Below, piece after piece: positions 8,239 to 16,193 of a stretch of 40,224 nt of DNA; the first letter of the stretch is position 1; every line of letters starts with the position of its first letter. The stretch lies in assembly GCA_040902925.1 (NCBI GenBank), contig JBBDWJ010000101.1, positions 1-40,224 of the forward strand. The letters are read 5' to 3'. The notes under the pieces were generated by a model. It saw only the letters and a list, made by a program, of their open reading frames with translations. It was not told the origin of the DNA and did not search any database. The stretch is from JBBDWJ01 sp040902925 (GTDB taxonomy: Bacteria; Acidobacteriota; Terriglobia; Bryobacterales; UBA6623). Both the position numbers and the translations under genes were made by a program.

Positions 8239-8643
8239 TCACTCTTTCGGCAACCGCAGCAAGTGCTCGGGCTCCCAGTCGGCGCGGTTCCATTCGAATC
8301 CTCCGCTGAACTCCAGCCCTAGCAGGTAGCCGTATTCTTCGAACGCGCAATGCTTGACGGTGGCTTCGCTGCGAAATCTGCTATTCGACACGGTCACGGT
8401 GCGCTCCACGCTGACAGGAATATTGAGACTGACGCCCAGGCCGTTGGAGCCGACATTCTCGATCACTCCGGTCTCGCGGATCCAGCGCCCGGTTTGGTCC
8501 TGAAACGCGATCTCGACCAGCTCCGAGCACATCAGCCGGTCGCTGCGCCGCTGGTTGTTGTCTGCTTCCAAAACTTCTCTCCAAGCCATCCGGCTGCGAT
8601 GTACTTCCAGGCCGCCGGCTGAACGCGGCAGAATAGCTCTCAT
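8239..8643 (-). CDS. PilZ-domain protein
   Basis: A 134-residue single-domain PilZ protein, the class that binds cyclic-di-GMP and controls motility, exopolysaccharide or surface behaviour. The first motif is QRRSDR (31-36). The second, normally (D/N)xSxxG, appears as NVGSNG (63-68), with Gly at the serine position, followed by the usual LGV strand. The C-terminal LLGLEFSGGF is typical. The start ATG at 8643 has AAGGAA upstream. Because the serine is replaced, c-di-GMP affinity is uncertain. The second PilZ gene in the window (16638) shows the same change. Divergent from miaB. Confidence 0.78.
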   Translation of the reverse strand: MRAILPRSAGGLEVHRSRMAWREVLEADNNQRRSDRLMCSELVEIAFQDQTGRWIRETGVIENVGSNGLGVSLNIPVSVERTVTVSNSRFRSEATVKHCAFEEYGYLLGLEFSGGFEWNRADWEPEHLLRLPKE

Positions 8644-8852
8644 ATCGGCAGTTTCCTTTGGAGTCTTGGCCCTCGCTGTCGCTGTCGCCCGTGTTCCGCG
8701 GAGAGGTTTTGTCCGCCTCAGCCGGCGGCCGCCAACGGCGGCGGAACGCCCCGCCGCGAGCTCGCCGAAACTGGCAAGTTCGCGGCTCTTTTCACAGTCA
8801 AAGGACGAGTCTGAACAGGGCGGAGAGGCGCCCCGGAACCCGCCGGACGGGT

Positions 8853-8861
8853 TGCTATACT
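8853..8861 (+). promoter_or_regulatory. Extended -10 promoter element for miaB
   Basis: TGCTATACT: a TATACT hexamer (8856-8861) with the TGn extension directly upstream. No -35 match, which is normal for extended -10 promoters. The predicted transcript start near 8868 leaves a leader of about 14 bases before the miaB ATG. Confidence 0.45.
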
Positions 8862-8881
8862 GAGGGGGCCGCGGGCCAAGA

Positions 8882-10249
8882 ATGAAGAAAACTTTCTACA
8901 TAGAGACCTTCGGCTGCCAGATGAATGTCCATGACAGCGAGAAGGTCTGCGGGACGTTGGTGAGCCGCGGCTACGAGGCGGTCGAGTCCGCCGAACAGGC
9001 CGGACTCGTTCTCTATAACACTTGCAGCATTCGCGATAAGGCTGAGCAGAAGGTCTTCTCGCGGCTGCAAACCTTCAAGAGAAATCGCGGCGCCGGACAG
9101 GTTTTCGGCGTGCTCGGCTGCGTCGCCCAGCACCAGGGCGAGGCAATCTTCGAGCAAGCCCCGCACGTCAGCCTGGTGTGCGGCTCGGCGAGCTACAACC
9201 AATTGCCCGCGATGCTCGACCGGCTGGAATCGGGCGAAGTACTCGTCACGGGGCTGAGCCTCGATACCGACGAAACCTTCGAAACGCCGTTCACCCGGCG
9301 CGATAATCCTTATCGGGCCTATATCACGATCATCGAGGGGTGCGACAAGCATTGCGCCTATTGCGTCGTGCCGTTCACCCGCGGCCCCGAGCGCAGCCGC
9401 GCCAGCGACAGCGTCCTCGAAGAAGCAGGCCGGCTGGCCGCCACCGGCTACACGGAAATCCAACTTTTGGGGCAGAACGTCAACAGCTACCGCGACCCGT
9501 CGCCGCGCGGCTGGAGTTTCGCGCAGATGCTGGCGGCGGTTGGGCGCGTTCCCGGCATCCGCCGCGTGCGCTTCACGACCTCGCACCCGCGGTATTTCCA
9601 CCCCGAGATCGTCGACGCCATTGATGACAACGACGTTCTTTGCGACCAGGTGCATCTGCCGGTGCAGTCGGGTTCGAGCCGCGTGCTTGCGCTGATGCAG
9701 CGCGAGTACACTCGCGACGACTACATACGGCGCATCGAAAGGCTCAAAGCGGCTCGCCGGACGATCGCGCTGAGCACCGACATCATCGTCGGCTTTCCGG
9801 GTGAAACCGACGCCGACTTCGAACAGACACTGGGGCTGCTCGACGAAATCGGCTACGACTCGGTGTTCTCGTTCAAATACTCACCGCGGGCCAATACTCC
9901 GGCCATCGCTTACGAAGACGCCATTCCGGAAGAAGAAAAATCGCGGCGGCTGTCGATATTACAAGAACAGCAGCGCCGCATTCAGGAGCGCCGTAACGCC
10001 GTGTTGGTGGGCCGCGACGAAGAGGTTCTGGTCGAGGGGTGGCGTGAAAAGTTCCAGCAATGGATTGGCAGAACCACGCAGAATCGCGTGCTGAATTTCA
10101 GCGACCCTCGCGGGGTGTGCGAGGGCCAGGACATGCGCGGCGCCTATGGCCGCGTGCGTGTAACCGCATCAGGGCCGAACTCCCTGGTGGGTGAGATGAT
10201 CGCGAAAGCATCCGCTCCGGCGTTTCAGGGTTTCCGGATCCTTCAGTAA
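8882..10249 (+). CDS. miaB: tRNA-2-methylthio-N6-dimethylallyladenosine synthase MiaB
   Basis: A 455-residue radical-SAM methylthiotransferase that converts i6A37 to ms2i6A37 in tRNAs reading UNN codons. The N-terminal UPF0004 domain carries the auxiliary 4Fe-4S ligands C12 (FGCQMN), C48 (NTCSIRDKAEQKV) and C80 (LGCVAQ). The radical-SAM cluster is C154-x3-C158-x2-C161 in EGCDKHCAYC, followed by VPFTRGPERSR. A TRAM domain occupies roughly residues 375-440. The NTCSIRDKA signature and the MNxxDS motif separate MiaB from RimO and MtaB. Length is normal. Start ATG at 8882. The nuclease-family gene follows after 30 bases, probably co-transcribed. Confidence 0.96.
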   Translation: MKKTFYIETFGCQMNVHDSEKVCGTLVSRGYEAVESAEQAGLVLYNTCSIRDKAEQKVFSRLQTFKRNRGAGQVFGVLGCVAQHQGEAIFEQAPHVSLVCGSASYNQLPAMLDRLESGEVLVTGLSLDTDETFETPFTRRDNPYRAYITIIEGCDKHCAYCVVPFTRGPERSRASDSVLEEAGRLAATGYTEIQLLGQNVNSYRDPSPRGWSFAQMLAAVGRVPGIRRVRFTTSHPRYFHPEIVDAIDDNDVLCDQVHLPVQSGSSRVLALMQREYTRDDYIRRIERLKAARRTIALSTDIIVGFPGETDADFEQTLGLLDEIGYDSVFSFKYSPRANTPAIAYEDAIPEEEKSRRLSILQEQQRRIQERRNAVLVGRDEEVLVEGWREKFQQWIGRTTQNRVLNFSDPRGVCEGQDMRGAYGRVRVTASGPNSLVGEMIAKASAPAFQGFRILQ

Positions 10250-10279
10250 CGCCGAGCGACCAATACTACGGGGGCAACG

Positions 10280-10765
10280 ATGGAAGTTGAAATGAAGATC
10301 CGTGGCCTGATGATGGACCCGGTCACCAACATGCCGATTGTCATTCTCAAGGATATCGACGGGAACGCGGTGTTACCCATCTGGGTGGGCGTCTACGAGG
10401 CCAACGCCATCGCCCTGGAAATCGAAAAAGTCACGACGCCGCGGCCGATGACGCACGACCTCATCAAGAATTTGCTGATGGGGCTGGGCAGCGGGCTGCG
10501 CAAAGTCGTCGTCAGCGAACTCAAGGACGACACCTTCTACGCGGTGATCTGGATGGAGCGCGACGGCGAGATGATCGCCATCGATTCGCGCCCCAGTGAC
10601 GCGCTGGCTCTGGCGCTGCGCCTGGATTGCCCGATTTACGTAGAGGACGACGTGCTCAAATCCTCCAAGGTCTCCAACGCGGTCAGCGACAAAGCCAACA
10701 GCGAAGAGCTGCGCCGCTGGCTCGAAAACCTCAGCGACGAAGACCTCGGCCAGTACAAGATGTAG
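10280..10765 (+). CDS. Bifunctional nuclease (BFN/DUF151) family protein
   Basis: A 161-residue protein of the BFN/DUF151 family, some members of which have been described with RNase and DNase activity. Conserved features are the N-terminal MxVRGL-like strand (MKIRGLMMDP), LPIWVGVYEANAIALE, RPMTHDLIKNLL and SRPSDALALALR. The C-terminal tail LRRWLENLSDEDLG is acidic, as in relatives. Thirty bases separate it from miaB, a pairing consistent with one operon. The in vivo role is not established. Confidence 0.9.
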   Translation: MEVEMKIRGLMMDPVTNMPIVILKDIDGNAVLPIWVGVYEANAIALEIEKVTTPRPMTHDLIKNLLMGLGSGLRKVVVSELKDDTFYAVIWMERDGEMIAIDSRPSDALALALRLDCPIYVEDDVLKSSKVSNAVSDKANSEELRRWLENLSDEDLGQYKM

Positions 10766-10800
10766 CAGTGAGACGGGAAACGCTGCCTACGCAACGGGGC

Positions 10801-10818
10801 ACAGGCAATCCTGCCTGT
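10801..10818. repeat. AATCCT palindromic repeat, copy 1
   Basis: Perfect inverted repeat ACAGGC-AATCCT-GCCTGT just after the nuclease-family gene. A near-identical element with the same AATCCT centre lies at 16972-16989. Confidence 0.65.
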
Positions 10819-10821
10819 ACA

Positions 10822-12324
10822 GTGTGGCGCGGGAATTCTGCGTGCGCCCCGCCCGGCAAACTCGCAAGGGCAGAGGCACCCGGTGTCGCGGCCGGCGAAC
10901 CCCGCGACCGATCCCCAAATCGCTTTCTACAAGAACGGCGCTCCCATCATCGCCTGCGAATCGCACTACTCGTTCTTGTCGCGATTTCTCAAGCAGATAC
11001 TTCCGCCGCCCAATCCGCTCTTCCGAAGGCCGACCTGCCTCCCGAGTTGAAGATGCTCGTCCGCATCCGGGAAAAGGTGCGCGCAAGCCTCAACGAACTC
11101 CCCAACTACACCTGCCGGCAGCGGATCGAACGCACGCGCCTGAGCGGTGAAGCAAACCGCCAGCGCGGCAGGCGGCGCCAGAATAGCGTCGGCCGCGAGA
11201 GCATCTACGCGCCGCTGGACTCGACCGACGCCCTGGAGGTGGAAGTCGCTCTCGTCGACGGTAAGGAACTCTATTCGTGGCCCGGCGCCGACGGCTTCGA
11301 AAACAGGGCGCTTTCCGAAATCGTCGGTTTCGGGATGGTAGGAACCGGCGACTTCGCGCAGCAGGTGCGCGCTCTGTTCCTCAATAACGTCGGCCGCCTT
11401 GACTACACCGGCGAGGAGACTATCGGGGGCCGCCGCACGCTTCGCTACGACTTCCAGGTGTCGCTTTTCATGAGCCGTTTGACGGTGTCTGACGGAACGA
11501 ACCAAGCCACGGTACCGTACGCCGGTTCGTTCTGGGCGGATGCCGAAACTGCCGGCCTGATTCGTCTGGAAGTGCGCACCGAGAACGTAGCGCCGCCGCT
11601 CAACATCACCGGTACGCTCACACAGGTCGAATACGCCGGTGTCACGCTCGGCGAGGGCGAGTTCCTGCTGCCGCTGTCAGCCCGGCTGGCGACCAACTTT
11701 CGCGGCGGCGAAACGAGTGTCAACTCGACTGACTTTCGCGATTGCCGCTCCTTCGGCGCCGAGTCGCTGCTTTCGTTCGACGCGGCCGATTCCGACGCGG
11801 CCGTCGAATCGTCGTTGGCCCTTGAGGAGTTCAGCCTCCCTGCAAAAACATCGCTGACAGTCCGGCTCGATGCGGAGATCAACTCCGAGAGCTCCGTGGC
11901 CGGCGATCGGATACAGGCAACGCTCGCGTCGGAGGTAAAGCGCGACGGCGTAGTGCTCGCTCCCAAGGGAAGCCTGTTGATCGGACGGATCCGGCGCCTG
12001 GAGCGGTTCACCGATCCCAAGAACCATTTCATCGTCGGCATCGAATTCACGGAGTTGCAAACACCCAACCGCCGTGCGCGCGTGGCGGCCGAACTGGTTC
12101 ACGTCACACGGTTCGGTGGGCTGGTCGACCGGTTCGGAGAGGAGCGCGTAAACTACCAGCGGCAAGGCGGCGGGTTGGCGGGTCAAGGATTGGAGCGCAC
12201 CACGGTCGAAAGCTACGGCACAGCTTCTCTGCCGGGCACGAGCGAGCTCTACGTGCAGGCTAGCCGCTTGCGCATTCCGCGAGGTCTGCGCATGGTGTGG
12301 CGAACGCTCGCCGCGGACGAGTGA
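10822..12324 (+). CDS. Large exported protein of unknown function with C-terminal TrbI-like beta domain
   Basis: An open frame with a clear export signal beginning with HHRLRIALLVLVAISQADTS (ending SAAQSA), followed by a 440-residue mature part. Start codons are poor: GTG at 10822 is the nearest conventional one but leaves a long, unlikely extension before the signal. CTG at 10954 would start right at the signal peptide; neither has a good Shine-Dalgarno. The middle is rich in beta strands (GGRRTLRYDFQVSL, then SFWADAETAGLIRLEVRTE), as in periplasmic or outer-membrane-associated proteins. Near the C-terminus, LTVRLDAEINSESSVAGDRI and VLAPKGSLLIGRIRRL resemble the beta domain of TrbI/VirB10-like proteins, which recurs in exported acidobacterial proteins (recalled, not searched). 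Function unknown. Confidence 0.7.
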   Translation: MWRGNSACAPPGKLARAEAPGVAAGEPRDRSPNRFLQERRSHHRLRIALLVLVAISQADTSAAQSALPKADLPPELKMLVRIREKVRASLNELPNYTCRQRIERTRLSGEANRQRGRRRQNSVGRESIYAPLDSTDALEVEVALVDGKELYSWPGADGFENRALSEIVGFGMVGTGDFAQQVRALFLNNVGRLDYTGEETIGGRRTLRYDFQVSLFMSRLTVSDGTNQATVPYAGSFWADAETAGLIRLEVRTENVAPPLNITGTLTQVEYAGVTLGEGEFLLPLSARLATNFRGGETSVNSTDFRDCRSFGAESLLSFDAADSDAAVESSLALEEFSLPAKTSLTVRLDAEINSESSVAGDRIQATLASEVKRDGVVLAPKGSLLIGRIRRLERFTDPKNHFIVGIEFTELQTPNRRARVAAELVHVTRFGGLVDRFGEERVNYQRQGGGLAGQGLERTTVESYGTASLPGTSELYVQASRLRIPRGLRMVWRTLAADE

Positions 12325-12363
12325 CGGGCGCGCTGCGCGCGGGCGATCCAGGCTTGAGCGGAG

Positions 12364-12431
12364 GAGATGAACCTAGATTGAAAACGAATGTCTTATCTGC
12401 GTTCATCTGCGTGCATCTGCGGCTATATTCG
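12364..12431 (+). repeat. ATCTGCG dispersed repeat, copy 1
   Basis: GATGAACCTAGATTGAAAAC, then a run of ATCTGCGT units ending ATCTGCGGCTATATTCG. Copy 2 at 17169-17235 has the same order of blocks. This copy has an extra ATCTGCGT unit and a shorter left part. Confidence 0.7.
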
Positions 12432-12467
12432 TTTTTCCAGCCTTCTGCTGGTGCGCTGTAGAGTGGA

Positions 12468-12507
12468 CCCCACCCTTGCGGGTGGGGCTCGGATCGCCTT
12501 CGGCGAT
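12468..12507 (-). repeat. Two-hairpin dispersed repeat, copy 1
   Basis: CCCCACCC-TTGC-GGGTGGGG (12468-12487), then GCTCGG-like linker DNA, then ATCGCC-TTC-GGCGAT (12493-12507). Both stems are perfect. The reverse complement matches 16455-16493 closely, including the CCGAGCCC linker. Confidence 0.7.
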
Positions 12508-12522
12508 TGCCAGCACCGCTTG

Positions 12523-12579
12523 TTTCATTTCCTTTTCATGTTGACCCTGGCGATGGGCATCGGCGCATCCACGGTTAAC
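12523..12579 (+). pseudogene. Relic of MacB/FtsX-like permease, N-terminal transmembrane segment
   Basis: Translation from 12523 gives FHFLFMLTLAMGIGASTVNA, matching the first transmembrane segment of the large permeases common in Acidobacteriota (consensus TLALGIGANTAIFSxVNA). It has no start, no continuation and no ABC-permease body. It abuts a minus-strand relic of the other end of the same protein type. Confidence 0.5.
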
Positions 12580-12580
12580 G

Positions 12581-12691
12581 CTACTCTTCGCGTAACGCGT
12601 GCATCGGATGGCACCGCGCCGCCGCCCACGCCGGCACGAAGCTGGCTGCCAGCGCCACCATCAGAATCACCACCGACGCCGCTGATGGCGC
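12581..12691 (-). pseudogene. Relic of MacB/FtsX-like permease, C-terminal end
   Basis: On the minus strand the frame ends VALAASFVPAWAAARCHPMH-ALREE-stop (TAG at 12581-12583). This matches the typical last helix and tail of these permeases (LLASYLPARRAARVDPMxALRxE). Only about 36 codons remain; upstream the frame runs into the stop region of the 12693 gene. It is clearly a fragment. Confidence 0.6.
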
Positions 12692-12692
12692 G

Positions 12693-12905
12693 CTATCCTT
12701 TGGAGCTACCCTTCCGTTTAAGCTCAATCATGAGATCTTTTAGAGAGTATTTTGCAAGCCACTCGTGACGCCGCACGGAGTAGTCCCCTTCCCCAACCTC
12801 AAACTGTTGCAAGAAACGGATCAGGCCTGCGGGTCCAAGCTCGCGATGCAGGACTTCGAGACCGCGCTGCCGAATCTGTTCATCGGTAAGCTCTGTGGTT
12901 GCCAT
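12693..12905 (-). CDS. Small protein paired with PIN-toxin remnant (possible antitoxin or partner)
   Basis: A 70-residue charged protein starting at ATG 12905, overlapping the TGA of the PIN-domain remnant (TGATG). Residues read MATTELTDEQIRQRGLEVLH, then RELGPAGLIRFLQQFEVGEGDY and a basic C-terminus (ELKRKGSSKG). I recall similar small proteins beside PIN-domain genes in other bacteria, but cannot name the family. The overlap with the toxin gene suggests a toxin-first module. It is intact while its partner is broken. Confidence 0.6.
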   Translation of the reverse strand: MATTELTDEQIRQRGLEVLHRELGPAGLIRFLQQFEVGEGDYSVRRHEWLAKYSLKDLMIELKRKGSSKG

Positions 12906-13148
12906 CAGGCACCTTCGTTCAACCAAGCCAAGGGGTTGCGTACCGCGAGTTTCAAATCAGCGGCGTTCCGCTTTGCAGCCCGTAAGAGTTTGTCGTCCGT
13001 TGTTAAGAACACGCTTACGCCTGCCAACTCCGCACAAGCCAAGTGCAACGCGTCGATAGCCGAGAAGCCGAGAGCTGCTATTCTCGACTGCCCGCAACGT
13101 CTCCCTATCGCCAACGATGATTTTTTGGTGCACCGAACTCCCCAACAA
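12905..13148 (-). pseudogene. PIN-domain (VapC-like) toxin remnant, frameshifted and N-terminally truncated
   Basis: The C-terminal half of a PIN domain is clear: GFSAIDALHLACAELAGVSV, FLTTDDKLLRAAKR and VRNPLAWLNE, with the Asp of SAIDALHLA and the TTDD acids. Upstream, the matching residues lie in another frame (VHQKIIVGDRETLRAVEN), so one frameshift lies near 13080-13090. The N-terminal strand with the first catalytic Asp is missing, and the DNA further upstream is not recognisable as PIN. It therefore cannot make an active PIN nuclease as written. A sequencing error could explain the frameshift but not the missing N-terminus. Confidence 0.65.
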
Positions 13149-13449
13149 TCCTACGCGCCAACGGCGCTGTGGGTTAGGTGTCCGGCTGTTTGGAGAGGGC
13201 TCGACCTCAGCCTCGGGCCTTACTCATGTGAACGAATCGGGGGGCAGCGTTTCAACGTTCGGAAAAAAAGGCCAACGAAAAAAGGCTAACAATGGGCTGG
13301 AACGCCGATGATGCAAATGCGCCTGTTCGCTACGAGGAGGAGAGTCGGGGTCGCGAAAATGAAAACGCGCCTTAGGGGTTCGCTTCCCCAAGGCGCGCCT
13401 TCGTTACTTCCTTGTCAAGTCGGAGGGAGATACACCCCCCGGACCTGGT
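13149..13449. other. Intergenic region with direct repeats and a terminator
   Basis: No gene supported. It contains a tandem pair of about 14 bases, AAAAAAGGCCAACG and AAAAAAGGCTAACA, around 13263-13293, and a strong terminator for the minus-strand gene that ends at 13450. Confidence 0.45.
13354..13397 (-). terminator. Rho-independent terminator after the small exported protein gene
   Basis: On the minus strand CGCGCCTT-GGGG pairs with CCCC-T-AAGGCGCG around a 7-base loop: 12 base pairs with one bulge (13366-13397). It is followed by GTTTTCATTTTC. It lies about 50 bases past the stop at 13450. Confidence 0.8.
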
Positions 13450-13758
13450 TTACATTTTTACGTTTTCGACTTCGATCGAATCGCCTGCGAGCTTGCCGGT
13501 CAAGGTAACCTTGTGACCAACATGCTCGGTGACGGCGGCCTGATTCGAGATCTTGTAGACTTTCTTATCAGCTTCGGATACAAACGCTACGGCCTGTCCG
13601 CTTTCGACGCACTTCTTGGCGCAGCCGGCGTGTCCTTCGCTAGCCGCTTTCCCGCCAGCGGCGCACTTCTCGTCGGCTAGGTAGCCAACCCACTCACCGG
13701 CGAAACTCAGACCAGCGGTCATGATGAACATCGCCGCTAGAGCTACCAACCTCTTCAT
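13450..13758 (-). CDS. Small exported Cys-containing protein (possibly DUF5818-like)
   Basis: A 102-residue secreted protein. ATG at 13758 is preceded by TAGGAGGG at ideal spacing; the open frame upstream to 13899 is non-coding leader. The signal peptide is residues 1-20 (MKRLVALAAMFIMTAGLSFA). The mature part has WVGYLADEKCA, GHAGCAKKC and a beta-rich end (KVTLTGKLAGDSIEVENVKM), as in small OB-like exported proteins common in Acidobacteriota. The three cysteines may bind metal or form disulphides. It has its own TTGACA promoter and a strong terminator, so it is a single-gene unit. Function unknown. Confidence 0.8.
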   Translation of the reverse strand: MKRLVALAAMFIMTAGLSFAGEWVGYLADEKCAAGGKAASEGHAGCAKKCVESGQAVAFVSEADKKVYKISNQAAVTEHVGHKVTLTGKLAGDSIEVENVKM

Positions 13759-13818
13759 AATCGTCCCTCCTAGAGAGCTTGTAACTGCGGATAGCAGTGG
13801 TGATAAAGCTTCCGACCC

Positions 13819-13848
13819 ATCGTAGCGAGAGCCGCCTCGGACTGTCAA
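13819..13848 (-). promoter_or_regulatory. Sigma-70-type promoter for the small exported protein gene
   Basis: On the minus strand: TTGACA (13843-13848), an 18-base spacer and TACGAT (13819-13824). It lies about 60 bases upstream of the ATG. The -35 is perfect and the -10 matches four of six. Confidence 0.6.
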
Positions 13849-13946
13849 TGAGCGCGGCGTACGGTTCGTACCGGAACCAACCATGTCTCCAACCCGCAAC
13901 GCCCCGCCAAAACGCTGAAAATCCAGTGGTTTGGCGGGACAAACGC

Positions 13947-14882
13947 TTATTTTAAATGCGGTTCCAGCACTTTGACCAACTCCGCGACCGCGGCCTTGCT
14001 CTTGTCGAGCGCTGCTTTCTCTTCGGGCAGGAGTTTTAGTTCGTAAATTTGTTCAATGCCGCGGGCGCCCAACTTGACCGGCACACCCACAAACAGGCCA
14101 TTGACGCCGTACTCGCCCTCCAGATAGGCCGCGCAGGGGACGACTTTCTTCTTGTCCTTGAGAATGGATTCGACCATCTCGACTGCCGCCGAAGAAGGGG
14201 CATAGTAGGCGCTGCCGGTTTTGAGGTATTTGACGATCTCGGCGCCGCCGTTGCGCGTGCGGTCCACGATCTGTTCGATGGTGGCGGCATCGAGAATGTC
14301 GGTGATTGGGATGCCGGCGACGCTCGTGTATCGCACCAGCGGCACCATCGTGTCACCATGGCCCCCGAGCACACAGGCCACCACATTCTCGACCGATACG
14401 CCGGCAGCTTCGGCCAGAAAGGTTCTGAACCGCGCCGTGTCGAGAATCCCCGCCATGCCGATGACGCGGTTCTTGGAAAATCCGCTGACGTGGTACGCCA
14501 CGTGGCACATCGCATCGAGCGGGTTCGAGACGATGATCAGGATCGCGTTGGGCGAGTACTTCGCCGCCGGCTCGACGCAGGCTTTGACGATCTCGTAGTT
14601 CTTGATCAGCAGATCGTCGCGGCTCATGCCCGGCTTGCGCGGGAACCCGGCCGTGACGACGATGACGTCGGAGTTGGCCGTCGTTTCGTAGTCGTTGCTG
14701 CCGACCACGCTGACGTCGGAACCCTCGACCGGGCAAGCCTCGAGAATATCGAGAGCCTTGCCCTGAGGCACGCCTTCGACGATGTCCACCAGCACGACGT
14801 CAGCCAGCTCCTTATCCGCCAAGCGCACGGCGCAACTTGCGCCGACGTTGCCGGCTCCGACCACAGTGACTTTTTTTCTCAT
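13947..14882 (-). CDS. mdh: Malate dehydrogenase (LDH-like type)
   Basis: A 311-residue NAD-dependent malate dehydrogenase of the LDH-like branch, oxidising malate to oxaloacetate in the TCA cycle. The nucleotide-binding GAGNVG is at 9-14, and Asp33 ends strand 2, favouring NAD. Substrate and catalytic residues are present: R82 and R88 in the loop FPRKPGMSRDD, N120 (SNPLD), R151 (LDTARFR) and H175 (GGHGDTM). The Arg at position 82, where lactate dehydrogenases have Gln, marks malate specificity. It lies 72 bases downstream of icd in the same orientation, probably in the same transcript. A 9-bp inverted repeat (CCCGCCAAA/TTTGGCGGG) lies just past its stop. Confidence 0.95.
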   Translation of the reverse strand: MRKKVTVVGAGNVGASCAVRLADKELADVVLVDIVEGVPQGKALDILEACPVEGSDVSVVGSNDYETTANSDVIVVTAGFPRKPGMSRDDLLIKNYEIVKACVEPAAKYSPNAILIIVSNPLDAMCHVAYHVSGFSKNRVIGMAGILDTARFRTFLAEAAGVSVENVVACVLGGHGDTMVPLVRYTSVAGIPITDILDAATIEQIVDRTRNGGAEIVKYLKTGSAYYAPSSAAVEMVESILKDKKKVVPCAAYLEGEYGVNGLFVGVPVKLGARGIEQIYELKLLPEEKAALDKSKAAVAELVKVLEPHLK

Positions 14883-14954
14883 GATGTTCTCCTCGGGATC
14901 TGCTCACCCACTTGGTTGCCGCCGGATAGCGGCAACGCGGCGCGGCGCGGCTCG

Positions 14955-16193
14955 TTAGGCCGCCATATTCTCGACAATCGCCGCCGCAAACTCACTGGTG
15001 CGTACCTTGGTGGCACCCTCCATCTGGCGGTGCAAATCGTAGGTCACGCGTTTCTGCCGGATCGTTTCGGCGAGGCCGGCTTCGATGAGATCCGCGGCTT
15101 CCTTCCAGCCCATATAGCGGAACATCATCGCGCCCGACAGGATCACGCTACCGGGGTTGATGACGTCCTGATCGGCATACTTGGGCGCGGTGCCGTGCGT
15201 GGCTTCGAATACTCCGTGCTCGTCGCCGATGTTGGCGCCGGGCGCCATGCCGAGTCCGCCGACCTGCGCCGCGCAGGCGTCAGAGATGTAGTCGCCGTTG
15301 AGATTCGTCGTGGCGAGCACGTCGTACTCACTGGGCCGCAGCAGCACCTGCTGAAACATGGAGTCGGCGATGCGGTCGTTGACCAGGATCTTGCCCGCCG
15401 GCGCCGAACCGCCGCTCTCTTCCTCGGTGACGCAAACGTCGCCGAACTCTTCCTTCACGAGCTCATAACCCCAGTCGCGGAAAGCGCCTTCCGTAAATTT
15501 CTGAATATTGCCCTTGTGAACCAGCGTCACGGTTTTGCGGCCGTTTTCGATGGCATACTGGATCGCCCGCCGGATTAGCCGCTTTGACCCGCCGACGCTT
15601 ACCGGCTTGATGCCGATGCCCGAATCCTCGCGGATACTCGTGCCCATCTCGGTGTTGAGGAAATTGATCACCTTGCGAACTTCCGGCGAGCCCTGCTTCC
15701 ATTCGATGCCGGCGTACACATCCTCGGTGTTCTCGCGAAAGATCACGACATCGAGCTTTTCCGGATGCTTCATCGGCGAGGGGACGCCCTGAAAATAGCG
15801 CACCGGCCGGATGCAGACGTAAAGCGTGAGAATCTGCCGCAGCGCGACGTTGAGGCTGCGGATGCCGCCGCCGACCGGCGTCGTCAACGGTCCCTTGATG
15901 GCCACGTGGAGCTGCCGGATCGCCTCGACGGTATCGTCGGGCAGCCAGCTTTGAAACTTGTCGTAGGCCTTTTGCCCGGCGAAGACTTCGTACCAGGCGA
16001 CGCGGCGTTTGCCGCCGTATGCCTTTTCGACCGCACCGTCGAAGACGAGCCGCGAGGCTTTCCATATGTCGCGCCCGGTGCCGTCACCCTCAATGAAGGG
16101 GACGATCGGGTTGTCGGGCACGACTATCTTGCCATTGTCGAAACGAATCGCCTGGCCATCCGCGGGAACAGGGACTCCGTTGAACGCAGTCAT
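14955..16193 (-). CDS. icd: Isocitrate dehydrogenase (NADP-type)
   Basis: A 412-residue decarboxylating isocitrate dehydrogenase, making 2-oxoglutarate. ATG at 16193 is chosen because GAAGGAG precedes it; the frame stays open to 16511 but without a ribosome site. Isocitrate-binding residues are S113 (GIRSLN), R119, R129, R153 and Y160 (RENTEDVYAG); the catalytic Lys is K227 (VHKGN); metal-binding Asp are D301 and D305. K338-Y339, Y385 and R389 match the NADP-selecting residues of the E. coli enzyme. S113 is also the residue phosphorylated by AceK in E. coli; no AceK gene is seen here. It precedes mdh in a two-gene TCA unit. Confidence 0.96.
   Translation of the reverse strand: MTAFNGVPVPADGQAIRFDNGKIVVPDNPIVPFIEGDGTGRDIWKASRLVFDGAVEKAYGGKRRVAWYEVFAGQKAYDKFQSWLPDDTVEAIRQLHVAIKGPLTTPVGGGIRSLNVALRQILTLYVCIRPVRYFQGVPSPMKHPEKLDVVIFRENTEDVYAGIEWKQGSPEVRKVINFLNTEMGTSIREDSGIGIKPVSVGGSKRLIRRAIQYAIENGRKTVTLVHKGNIQKFTEGAFRDWGYELVKEEFGDVCVTEEESGGSAPAGKILVNDRIADSMFQQVLLRPSEYDVLATTNLNGDYISDACAAQVGGLGMAPGANIGDEHGVFEATHGTAPKYADQDVINPGSVILSGAMMFRYMGWKEAADLIEAGLAETIRQKRVTYDLHRQMEGATKVRTSEFAAAIVENMAA

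Noticed and set aside
13904..13939. Inverted repeat CCCGCCAAA/TTTGGCGGG past the mdh stop as a terminator
   Set aside because: The loop is long and no T-run follows on the minus strand, so I did not call it as a terminator.
14049..15578. Long plus-strand ORF of 509 codons across mdh and icd
   Set aside because: It is antisense to two clear enzymes with intact motifs; the open frame comes from GC-rich codon bias and its translation is rich in Arg, His and Asp with no recognisable domain.
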